Of a DNA stretch of 16,068 bases, positions 1 to 6,603 are shown piece after piece. Both the position numbers and the translations under genes were made by a program. The DNA comes from Deltaproteobacteria bacterium (GTDB lineage: Bacteria > Desulfobacterota > Syntrophia > Syntrophales > Smithellaceae). How positions within the stretch are numbered: the stretch's first letter is position 1; each line of letters starts with the position of its first letter. Below the pieces are notes generated by a model that had not been told where the DNA came from, searched no databases, and saw only the letters and a list, made by a program, of their open reading frames with translations. The stretch covers positions 1 to 16,068 of the forward strand of contig DSAV01000246.1 in NCBI GenBank assembly GCA_011046295.1, written 5' to 3'.

Positions 1-660
1 GTGCAGCCTTTGATGTGGCTGTTTCTCTTCGGCAGCGGTATCGGGGCGAGCGTCACGATCGGTTCTTTTGCTTACCGTGATTATATTTATCCGGGAATTC
101 TCTCTATGCTGGTGCTGTTCGGCTCTGTTTATTTCGGTCTTTATATTGTCTGGGATCGCAAGCTTGACGTGCTCAAGGCCATTTTGGTCGCGCCCGTATC
201 GCGCATCAGCATCTTTTTGGGAAAAGTTATGGGCGGCTGTACCGATGTAATTTTGCAGATTCTTGTCCTCTTTTCCCTTTCCTTTTTGTTTCCGGCGGTC
301 AATCCATGGGGGATACCGCTCGCGCTGCTCTTATTGCTGATTACGGCGATAGGAATGGTTTCGCTGGGGCTGGCGCTGGGTTCGCTTTTCGAAAGCCTGG
401 AAGGGTTTCAGGTAGTTTCCGCGTTTTTGATTTTTCCGCTTTTTTTCCTTTCCGGCGCGCTTTTCCCGATTACCGACAGGCTTCCTTCCTGGATGCAGGG
501 CCTGGTGAAGCTCAACCCCCTGACATATACCGTGGACGGAGTAAGGGGCGTTTTACTTAACGCCAATGTTTTTCCCGTTTATGTTGATTTTCTTGTCGTT
601 ATATTATTTGCCGTGTTAATGTTTTTACTGGGCAGTGTCTTGTTTGGCAGGATGAAATGA
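1..660 (+). CDS. ABC-2 type transporter permease, C-terminal part (5' end outside window)
   Basis: Membrane subunit of an ABC exporter of the ABC-2 / DrrB (daunorubicin-resistance-like) family, which would pair with an ATPase encoded upstream of the window. The visible 219 residues are very hydrophobic, with about six membrane segments. Between the first ones lies a polar stretch around residues 51-70 (WDRKLDVLKAILVAPVSR), the typical cytoplasmic loop of this family. The family signature FPLFFLSGALFPI followed by LPSWMQGLVKLNPLTY lies at about residues 145-176. Family members are usually 250-270 residues and start with a cytoplasmic tail before the first membrane segment, so roughly 30-45 residues are probably missing at the window edge. 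The GTG at position 1 should not be read as the true start. The TGA stop at 658-660 is 30 bases before the next gene. Substrate unknown. Confidence 0.85.
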   Translation: MQPLMWLFLFGSGIGASVTIGSFAYRDYIYPGILSMLVLFGSVYFGLYIVWDRKLDVLKAILVAPVSRISIFLGKVMGGCTDVILQILVLFSLSFLFPAVNPWGIPLALLLLLITAIGMVSLGLALGSLFESLEGFQVVSAFLIFPLFFLSGALFPITDRLPSWMQGLVKLNPLTYTVDGVRGVLLNANVFPVYVDFLVVILFAVLMFLLGSVLFGRMK

Positions 661-690
661 CGTTGGCGGAATAATAAAAAGGAAAAGTAT

Positions 691-1566
691 ATGAACTATA
701 GAGCGCTTAGATTTGTTTTGTCGTTAATATTCATATTTACCGCCGCGGGAGCCTGGGCACAAAGCTCCGTGTGGGTGGTGAGCGCTTCTAAGGGAAAGGT
801 ATACCTGGCCGGTTCCGTGCACATGTTGCGTCCTTCCGATCATCCCCTGCCTGAAGAGTTTGCCAGGGCTTACGATAGTTCGGAGAAAGTAGTGTTTGAA
901 GTATTGCCGAATGAGATGGAAAAGAAGGAAAACGCGGAGAATTTTTTGCGTGCTTCCGTTTACAATGACGGGACTTCGCTTCGTGATCATATTTCGCCGG
1001 CAGCTTAAGCGGCAGCAGAAGCTTTCTGCAACAGGCAGGGTTATCCGATGCGGCAATACCGGTATCTCAGGCCGGCGATGTTTGTAATGACTCTTACTGT
1101 TTTGGAAATGCAAAGAATCGGCGCGGACTCAATAAAGGGAGTTGATTTATTCTTCAAGCAAAAAGCCCGGCAAGATAAAAAAGAAATAGGCGCCCTGGAA
1201 ACAGCCCAGCAGCAGATAAGCCTTCTGGCGTTGATGGACGAGGGCTGGCAAAGCAAGGAAATTCTGGAATCGATAGAAGAACTGGAAAATATTGAAGCGT
1301 TTTACGAAGAGATGTTGGACTCTTGGCGAAGGGGAGATATAGATAAGCTCGCTCATCGCTATCTTGCGCGGCTTCAATCTTTTCCCAGGTTATATCAGGC
1401 GCTGCTGGTGGATAGAAACATAAATTGGTTGGAATCGATTGAAAAGTTTCTGCAGGAAGAGAAAAACACGATGGTCATTGTGGGAGCGGCACATCTTGCC
1501 GGTTCCGACGGATTAATAAATTTGCTGCGCAAACGCGGTTACAAGATTTTTAGATTAAAAGAATAA
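691..1566 (+). pseudogene. TraB/GumN family protein, interrupted by one in-frame TAA (1006-1008)
   Basis: Secreted or periplasmic TraB/GumN-family (Tiki-like putative metalloprotease) protein. It starts at the ATG at 691 after an AAGGAAA ribosome site. Residues 1-23 form a signal peptide that ends AWA before QSS. The N-terminal family signature is intact: KVYLAGSVHML at 36-46, with the conserved GSxH at 41-44 and a Glu at 70. A TAA at 1006-1008 (codon 106) then stops translation. The same reading frame continues without any shift and carries the rest of the family: a GYP turn, the LTVLEMQRIG helix, GVDLFF, the ALETAQQQ motif, and the C-terminal VGAAHLAG with a final LRKRGYKI. With the stop read through, the protein would be about 290 residues, the normal family length. 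The first piece alone (105 residues) lacks most of the fold. Re-initiation at the ATG at 1048 would give a fragment with no signal peptide. The gene is therefore either a recent nonsense pseudogene or carries a sequence error. Confidence 0.85.
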
Positions 1567-1810
1567 AAGCGAACTCCCCGGTTGCCTGAGAAGTAAATAT
1601 AATGAATAAAAAAAGAGCCATAGGAACAATTTAAGTTTTTTTCATTGAAAAAAGCCAATTAATTGATGTATGCAAGTTCATCGGACTTAGCCGGAAAACA
1701 TTTTGTTTTGACGCATTTACGGCAAGGTTTCGACGAGAGGTTTTCGAAAGCAATTTCCATCTGAGCGGCAGAAACAAAGCGACACCCGTTGAATTTTCAA
1801 GGGAGAAAAG

Positions 1811-2611
1811 ATGGAGAAACGACTGGAAGGAAAAGTGGCAATCGTGACCGGAGCCGGCCAGACGCCCGGCGACACGATCGGTAACGGCCGCGCCATATCC
1901 ATTCTTTTCGCCCGCGCGGGCGCCAAAGTAGCAGCTGTCGACCGAAATTTTGAATCAGCGCAAGAAACCCAAAAAATTATCATTGAAGAAGGCGGCGAAT
2001 CATTTGCTTTGCAGGCAGATGTCACCCGTTCTGATGACTGCCGGAAAATTGCCGAGGAGTGCGCTAAAAGTTACGGCCGCATCGATATTCTGGTGAATAA
2101 TGTCGGCGCGGGCTCAGAGGCGCTGGGGCCCGTTAAACTAAAAGAAGAAGACTGGGAACGCATCTATGATGCAAATTTAAAAAGCATTTTTCTGACCTGT
2201 AAGCACGTGATTCCCTATATGGAAAAACAGGGAAGCGGCTCCATCGTTAATATTTCTTCCATCGCGTCCGTCTGCGCCTCGCCCATGCTGGCCTACAAAA
2301 CTTCCAAGTCCGCGGTTAATTCTTTCACTCACGCTATCGCCTTTATGTATGCCCGCAGCGGCATTCGCGCCAACACCATCATGCCTGGCCTTATGAACAC
2401 GCCCATGGCCATCGAAGGCATTTCCCGTATCAGAGGAATAAAAAAAGAAGATTTAATAGAAGAGCGTAGCCGCATGATTCCTCTTAAAGGCGGCATGGGC
2501 ACCGGCTGGGATACGGCTTATGCCGCGCTTTTTCTGGCTTCCGATGAAGCTAAATTTATCACCGGCGCGCTGCTTCCGGTGGATGGGGGGCAGAGCGCGA
2601 GAATCGGGTGA
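1811..2611 (+). CDS. SDR-family NAD(P)-dependent oxidoreductase (FabG-like)
   Basis: Classical short-chain dehydrogenase of 266 residues, which oxidises or reduces an alcohol/ketone pair, possibly a 3-hydroxyacyl-CoA or alicyclic hydroxy compound. Seen directly: a first beta strand and glycine motif at 13-26; an acidic residue (Asp44, AAVDRN) after the second strand, which in this family usually means NAD rather than NADP; DVT at 70-72; NNVG at 95-98; catalytic Ser (149/150) in NISS; Tyr162 and Lys166 in YKTSK; and the C-terminal ITGALLPVDGG at 250-260. The catalytic residues are complete. The glycine motif is unusual: TGAG and IGNG are separated by about six extra residues (QTPGDT), where most SDRs have TGxxxGIG. 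The ATG at 1811 follows GGGAG with good spacing. It is the first gene of the block that ends at the 6364 terminator. The true substrate cannot be read from sequence. Confidence 0.9.
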   Translation: MEKRLEGKVAIVTGAGQTPGDTIGNGRAISILFARAGAKVAAVDRNFESAQETQKIIIEEGGESFALQADVTRSDDCRKIAEECAKSYGRIDILVNNVGAGSEALGPVKLKEEDWERIYDANLKSIFLTCKHVIPYMEKQGSGSIVNISSIASVCASPMLAYKTSKSAVNSFTHAIAFMYARSGIRANTIMPGLMNTPMAIEGISRIRGIKKEDLIEERSRMIPLKGGMGTGWDTAYAALFLASDEAKFITGALLPVDGGQSARIG

Positions 2612-2657
2612 TGCACTGAATTTATATAGTTAAAGCTGTTGAATGGAAGGATATGTT

Positions 2658-3185
2658 ATGGCCCGTGTTAGTTTTCCTGAAGAAAAAAATATTTCTCCCG
2701 AGCTACGTGAAAAGTTCGAACGCATAACAAAAAACGGCGGACGCGTTTTGAATCTTTTTAAAGTCATGGCTCATTGCCCGCAAATTGGCAGAAGCTTTCT
2801 GCAATTAGGCAACGCGATTCTGTTAAAAGGGGTTATGCCGCCTCATCTGCGGGAGCTGGCCATCTTAAGAGTGGGCCTTATCAACAAAGCCAGTTACGAA
2901 TGGACGCAGCATGTTCCCATAGCTCTGCGCGCGGGCGTGCGCCAGGCGCAGATAGACGCTTTGCCGCAATGGGTGGAATCACCCGAATTCAATGATATCG
3001 AAAAAGCAGTTCTTTCCTATACTGACGAGGAAACAATAAATATTCGGCTAAAGGATGAAACATTTAGCGCTGTCCGAAAATTTTTGAGTGAAGAGGCGGT
3101 GGTGGAACTGACGACAGCCATCGCCTATTACGGCATGGTTTGCCGCATTCTGGAAGCGCTGCAGATCGAACTGGAGAAAGAGTAA
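2658..3185 (+). CDS. Carboxymuconolactone decarboxylase (CMD/AhpD-like) family protein
   Basis: Small all-helical protein of the carboxymuconolactone-decarboxylase fold (PF02627 type), 175 residues. The diagnostic block runs from the PPHLRELAILRVG helix (61-73) to YEWTQHVPIALRAGV (80-94). The AhpD CxxC pair is absent: E81, W82 and H85 occupy that site, so this is not a thiol peroxidase-reductase. Proteins of this EWxxH type are common beside catabolic dehydrogenases and CoA ligases, but their reaction is usually unknown. I chose the ATG at 2658 over the in-frame ATG at 2643 because GGAAGG at 2645-2650 sits 7 bases before 2658, whereas 2643 has no ribosome site of its own and would bury this one inside the gene. 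It starts 46 bases after the SDR stop and is probably co-transcribed. Its function in the block is inferred only from its neighbours. Confidence 0.85.
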   Translation: MARVSFPEEKNISPELREKFERITKNGGRVLNLFKVMAHCPQIGRSFLQLGNAILLKGVMPPHLRELAILRVGLINKASYEWTQHVPIALRAGVRQAQIDALPQWVESPEFNDIEKAVLSYTDEETINIRLKDETFSAVRKFLSEEAVVELTTAIAYYGMVCRILEALQIELEKE

Positions 3186-3189
3186 AGGC

Positions 3190-3270
3190 ATGGATTTAAT
3201 ACTGAAAGGCAAGGCAGATTTCATTACTGAAACATCACGAGGAAATGCGTTTTACGCGGCGTTGTCCTAA
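3190..3270 (+). pseudogene. Probable relic of an SDR gene start (26 codons)
   Basis: Right after the CMD-like gene an ATG opens a 26-codon frame whose product begins MDLILKGKADFITETSRGNA and then ends. Typical SDR proteins begin MDL-x-LKGK-xx-x-[IV]T-x-x-SRG-[IN]-G-x-A, so the match covers the start, the first beta strand and the nucleotide-binding turn. The glycines of that turn are damaged (TETSRGNA instead of TGxSRGIGxA), and a stop follows at once. No further SDR-like sequence is evident before the next gene at 3327. I read it as the dead 5' end of a deleted or decayed dehydrogenase gene. A chance match or a functional micro-peptide cannot be excluded. Confidence 0.45.
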
Positions 3271-3326
3271 TATAAAAAGAAAGATTCAAGCAATATTTAT
3301 ATAAAAAAATAGAAGGAGGTTTTTTT

Positions 3327-4832
3327 ATGAATCTTGCCGAGTTTCGCGACAAGAAGGTCATGTCCGAAGGGGAGCGTATAGCGATTTATTTCAAGGACAG
3401 AGAGCTGACAAACCTGCAAATGCAAAAAAATTCCAGAAAGTTGGCCGGCGCGCTAAAGGAACTGGGCGTCAAAAGAGGCGACAGGATAATAATTCAAATG
3501 CCGAATTGTCCCGAGGTTCTGGAATCCTTTTACGCTTGCTGGAGGATGGGGGCCGTCATTGTGCCGATTAATTTTTTAATGAACGACGAAGAGATAAGCT
3601 ATATCTACAAGGATTCCGGCGCCAAAGCGGTTATCACCAGTATGGATTTTCTTCCGAAAGTACGCGCGGCGCAGGAAAAAGCGCCCGACTTGAAAACGGT
3701 GATTCTGATCGACAAGGATGTGTCGGAAGGAACCATCGCTTACCACCCGCTTGTAGAAAGCGCCAAGGAAGATGATGCGTTTGCGGACATGAAAGAGGAT
3801 GAACTGGCCGCGCTTATTTACACCGCCGGCACCACGGGCAATTCCAAAGGCGTCATGCACACGCATCATTCTCTTTACGCCAATGCAAAAATGCAGTTTG
3901 ACAGCATGCCTTTTCCTGATGGAATGATGAATATAAGCGTTCTTCCTCTATGCCATTCTTTCGGCATTGCCACAATAAATAACGGCATGTTCAGAACAGC
4001 ATCCACCGTTTTGCTCGATTCTTTTGATCTGGAATTGATTTTGTCCTCCATAGAAAAATATCGCGGCAATGTAATGGCTGCCGTGCCCACAATGTACGTT
4101 TATCTGCTTTTGTATCCGGAGCCGAAAAAATACGATGTGAGTTCCATGCAGTTCTGGATATCCGGATCCGCGCCTCTGGCGCTGGAGACATGGAAAAATT
4201 TCAAAGAGATTTACGGCGGGGAAATCATCGAAGGATGGGGACTTACGGAAGCAGGGGCGAACAATTCCACCAATCCTATTCATGGCGAGAAGAAAGTCGG
4301 CTCTATCGGAGTTCCGATGAAAGGCACCGAGATGAGGATTATGGATGATGACGGGAAATTTCTGCCGCGTGGCGAGCAGGGGGAAATTGTTATTCGCGGA
4401 CCGCAGCTGATGAAGGGATACTGGAACAAGCCGGAAGAGACGACGCAGGCCATACGCGACGGCTGGCTGCACACCGGCGATGTGGGGTACGAAGATGAAG
4501 ACGGCTACTTCTGGATTACCGATCGCAAAAAAGATTTAATCATCAAGGGCGGTGAAAATATATCGCCGCGCGCGATAGAAGAGGCGTTGTTCGCGCATCC
4601 CAAAATATCGGAAGCGGCTGTGGTTGGTATGAAGGATGATGTTTACGGAGAAAACATCAAAGCCTTTGCTGTTTTGAACCCCGGCCATACGGCAACCGCG
4701 GAAGAAATTATCGAATATTGCAAAAAAACCCTGACGAATTTCCTCGCGCCCAAAGAAGTGGTATTTATGGATGCCCTGCCGAAGAGCCTGGTGGGCAAAG
4801 TGCTGAAAAAGGAACTCAGAAAAATGGCTTAA
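3327..4832 (+). CDS. Acyl-CoA synthetase (AMP-forming), fatty-acid/aryl-acid CoA ligase type
   Basis: AMP-forming ligase of the ANL superfamily (501 residues), which activates a carboxylic acid with ATP to an acyl-AMP and then an acyl-CoA in the cytoplasm. All core motifs are visible: the phosphate loop YTAGTTGNSKG (165-175), the GWGLTEAG motif (303-310), the ATP-ribose Asp in HTGD (Asp385), the hinge Arg in TDRKKD (Arg400), GGEN (408-411), and the C-terminal catalytic Lys491 in SLVGKVLKKELR. The enzyme looks complete and active. Length and motifs fit the medium-length fatty-acid/aromatic-acid ligases; the chain or ring specificity cannot be told by eye. It has the strongest ribosome site of the block, AAGGAGGT at 3313-3320, six bases before the ATG. 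It lies 39 bases before the HpaB-family gene, with which it should share an mRNA. It may supply that protein's CoA-thioester substrate (inference). Confidence 0.92.
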   Translation: MNLAEFRDKKVMSEGERIAIYFKDRELTNLQMQKNSRKLAGALKELGVKRGDRIIIQMPNCPEVLESFYACWRMGAVIVPINFLMNDEEISYIYKDSGAKAVITSMDFLPKVRAAQEKAPDLKTVILIDKDVSEGTIAYHPLVESAKEDDAFADMKEDELAALIYTAGTTGNSKGVMHTHHSLYANAKMQFDSMPFPDGMMNISVLPLCHSFGIATINNGMFRTASTVLLDSFDLELILSSIEKYRGNVMAAVPTMYVYLLLYPEPKKYDVSSMQFWISGSAPLALETWKNFKEIYGGEIIEGWGLTEAGANNSTNPIHGEKKVGSIGVPMKGTEMRIMDDDGKFLPRGEQGEIVIRGPQLMKGYWNKPEETTQAIRDGWLHTGDVGYEDEDGYFWITDRKKDLIIKGGENISPRAIEEALFAHPKISEAAVVGMKDDVYGENIKAFAVLNPGHTATAEEIIEYCKKTLTNFLAPKEVVFMDALPKSLVGKVLKKELRKMA

Positions 4833-4871
4833 GACGATGTTGCAAAAATAAATATATAAAAGGAGAAGGTT

Positions 4872-6329
4872 ATGGCTATTCGCAGCGTGGAAGAATACAA
4901 GCAAAGTTTGCGCGACGGCCGGAGTGTTTATATCCGCGGCGAGAAGGTGGAGGATATTACCAAGCACCCGATTCTCGGGCTTACCGTGGATACAATCGCC
5001 GCCGGTTTTGAACTGACGGCATCTAAGGACCCCACTGTGCGGGACCTTTTTGTGGCGCCGCACCCGAAAACAGGAGAGCCGATTAATCGTTATTTTGTCA
5101 CTCCCGCCAACAGGGAAGACCTGGCCAACCGTACAAAGATGATTCAACGCTCAATCGAGGTCATCGGCGGGCTTCCGTTCGGCCGCGATATCGGCACCGA
5201 TTGTCTGAACGCGGCTTTTGTCGTGGCCGGACAGATGGGGAAGAAGCAGTATCAGGAAAACGCGATGAATTTTTTGGAGCATCTGCGCAAAAACGATTTG
5301 CATACCTGCGGCGCGGTAACTTGCGTCAAGGGAGATCGCGGCAAAGAGCCGGCGGCGCAGAAGCACCCGGATTATTATCTGCATGTAGTGGATAAAAACA
5401 AAGATGGTATTTTCGTCAAAGGCGCCAAAATTCATATTACCAGCGCTCCGGCGGCAAATGAAATACTGGTTGTTCCCACCCGTCAGATGCGGAAAAACGA
5501 AGCTGATTACGCGGTAAGCTTCGCGATCCCGGCCAACACCAAGGGCATCACATTTATCTGCCGCGGCGGGCGCGGTGTTTGGTCTGATCATGAATTTCAC
5601 GCTGACCGTCCGGTAAGAGAACTCACCGAAGCGATGATTGTTTTCGACAATGTTTTTGTTCCCTGGGAGCGCGTATTTATGTGTGGTGAATGGCAGTATT
5701 CGATGCTCTTGGCTTACACCTTCGCCACCTTCCATCGCTTCACCGCTATCAGCTATAAAGTTCCATCGGTGGAAGTGATGGCTGGCTGCGCCGTGGCGAT
5801 GGCCAAATATAACGGCCTGGATAAAGTAGGCCACATCCGCGACAAACTTGCCGACATTGCCGCCTATGTGGAGACACTGCGCGCGCTGACTAACGCGGCG
5901 GCCAATGACCCGGTGATGTACGGAGAAATCGCTGTGCCCAATCCGCTCATCTGCAACATGGCCAAACTGCATTTCGCCAGCAAGTATCACGAGTTTATCA
6001 AGCTGATTCAGGATATCGGCGGCGGCATTTTGGCCACCGCGCCGGATAAAAAGGATTGGGAGAATCCCGATATCCATGATTACCTCGAACATTATCTGGG
6101 AGGCTCGGAAAAATTCAGCACGCTGGATAGATTAAAAATGATTCACGAGACGATGCGTCATGTCTGTTCGCACGAGTCGGCGTTTCATGAAGTCACCACG
6201 GTGCACGCGGAAGGTTCCATGGCGGCGCAGAAGATGATGATTTTGGCGGAATCACCCCTCAAACAGTATGAAGCCAAAGCGATGGCCGCGGCGGGAATTA
6301 CTCCTTGGGGTAAACGATTTGAAAAATAA
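4872..6329 (+). CDS. HpaB / 4-hydroxybutyryl-CoA dehydratase-family flavoprotein, without the 4Fe-4S cysteines
   Basis: Member (485 residues) of the acyl-CoA-dehydrogenase-like family that contains 4-hydroxyphenylacetate 3-monooxygenase (HpaB) and the radical enzyme 4-hydroxybutyryl-CoA dehydratase (AbfD). Conserved landmarks: a YF..P.N region near 74-80, GTDCLNAAF (108-116), NDLHTCGAVTCVKGDRG (141-157), DGIFVKGAKIHIT (178-190), AVSFAIP (214-220), VFDNVFVPWERVF (257-269), FHRF (287-290) and HAEGS (445-449). From memory of Clostridium aminobutyricum AbfD, the cluster ligands are Cys99, Cys103, His292 and Cys299. By eye, these fall on Pro102, Asp106, His288 and Tyr295 here, so only the His remains. 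Cys111, Cys146 and Cys151 are present at other nearby places. It may be a flavin-only dehydratase/isomerase, a monooxygenase or an unrecognised subclass. The neighbouring CoA ligase favours an acyl-CoA substrate. The ATG follows AAAAGGAG. It is the last gene before the 6364 terminator. Confidence 0.85.
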   Translation: MAIRSVEEYKQSLRDGRSVYIRGEKVEDITKHPILGLTVDTIAAGFELTASKDPTVRDLFVAPHPKTGEPINRYFVTPANREDLANRTKMIQRSIEVIGGLPFGRDIGTDCLNAAFVVAGQMGKKQYQENAMNFLEHLRKNDLHTCGAVTCVKGDRGKEPAAQKHPDYYLHVVDKNKDGIFVKGAKIHITSAPAANEILVVPTRQMRKNEADYAVSFAIPANTKGITFICRGGRGVWSDHEFHADRPVRELTEAMIVFDNVFVPWERVFMCGEWQYSMLLAYTFATFHRFTAISYKVPSVEVMAGCAVAMAKYNGLDKVGHIRDKLADIAAYVETLRALTNAAANDPVMYGEIAVPNPLICNMAKLHFASKYHEFIKLIQDIGGGILATAPDKKDWENPDIHDYLEHYLGGSEKFSTLDRLKMIHETMRHVCSHESAFHEVTTVHAEGSMAAQKMMILAESPLKQYEAKAMAAAGITPWGKRFEK

Positions 6330-6363
6330 CCGCGTAGAGTGAAATATTTTTAAACAAAAAATG

Positions 6364-6416
6364 GCCTGGATGAAACACAGAAAAAAGAATTTTTATCCAG
6401 GCTGTTTTGTTTTTTT
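6364..6416 (+). terminator. Intrinsic terminator of the SDR-to-HpaB block
   Basis: GCCTGGAT (6364-6371) pairs perfectly with ATCCAGGC (6395-6402). The stem extends inward by GAAA against TTTT (one G.U), giving about 12 base pairs around a 15-base loop. A T-rich tail (TGTTTTGTTTTTTT) follows. It stands 34 bases after the HpaB-family stop codon and about 100 bases before the liv promoter, so it separates the two transcription units. Confidence 0.88.
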
Positions 6417-6476
6417 GCGTTACCGATTGCAAATATTATATGGCCTTTAACGTTGATAATATTGACATAAATGCTC

Positions 6477-6542
6477 ACAGGGCAATTTTTAGCTATCTTT
6501 ACCTTGACTGGCAAAGTGCCTATTTAGTATAATGTGCCCTGT
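6477..6542. promoter_or_regulatory. Nested inverted repeats around the liv promoter (candidate operator)
   Basis: ACAGGGCA (6477-6484) and its exact complement TGCCCTGT (6535-6542) bracket the promoter. The right arm lies over the predicted start site. A second, tighter inverted pair, GGCA (6510-6513), three bases, TGCC (6517-6520), sits in the spacer between -35 and -10. Four copies of the GGCA/TGCC half-site in this symmetric layout suggest a repressor site, possibly with looping. This is an inference, and no regulator gene is visible nearby. Confidence 0.35.
6504..6533 (+). promoter_or_regulatory. Sigma70-type promoter of the liv operon
   Basis: TTGACT (6504-6509), an 18-base spacer, and a perfect TATAAT (6528-6533). 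Transcription should start near 6540, leaving a leader of about 64 bases before livM at 6604. This is one of the two best promoter matches in the window. It lies between the upstream terminator and livM, exactly where the operon promoter is expected. Confidence 0.8.
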
Positions 6543-6552
6543 AAAAAGGAGT

Positions 6553-6588
6553 ATGTATCATTTCTTGTATTTTTCAAAAGTTGTTTAG
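6553..6588 (+). CDS. Possible 11-codon leader peptide before livM
   Basis: An ATG at 6553 in the livM leader opens a short frame reading MYHFLYFSKVV, ending in a TAG that overlaps the AGGAG (6587-6591) probably used by livM. A purine-rich AAGGAG precedes it but is only about one base from the ATG, which is too close for good initiation. The peptide is rich in Tyr, Phe, Val and Leu. That would suit amino-acid-responsive control, but no clear alternative terminator hairpin follows. Weakly supported. Confidence 0.2.
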   Translation: MYHFLYFSKVV

Positions 6589-6603
6589 GAGCACAAAATC
6601 CCC

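Noticed and set aside
1637..1653. TTTTTTC-ATT-GAAAAAA hairpin and nearby TTGAAA as a promoter or terminator before the SDR gene
   Set aside because: The stem is almost pure A-T with a three-base loop, and the best -10 after TTGAAA (TGTATG/GTATGC) is poor. I could support neither a terminator after the TraB gene nor a promoter for the SDR.
5151..6092. 313-codon - strand frame opposite the HpaB-like gene
   Set aside because: The + strand protein shows clear family motifs throughout; the antisense product has no family character and no start signal.
6462..6467. Perfect TTGACA -35 box upstream of the liv operon
   Set aside because: At 16-18 bases downstream there is only T-rich sequence with no acceptable -10. 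The TTGACT/TATAAT pair just downstream is far better.
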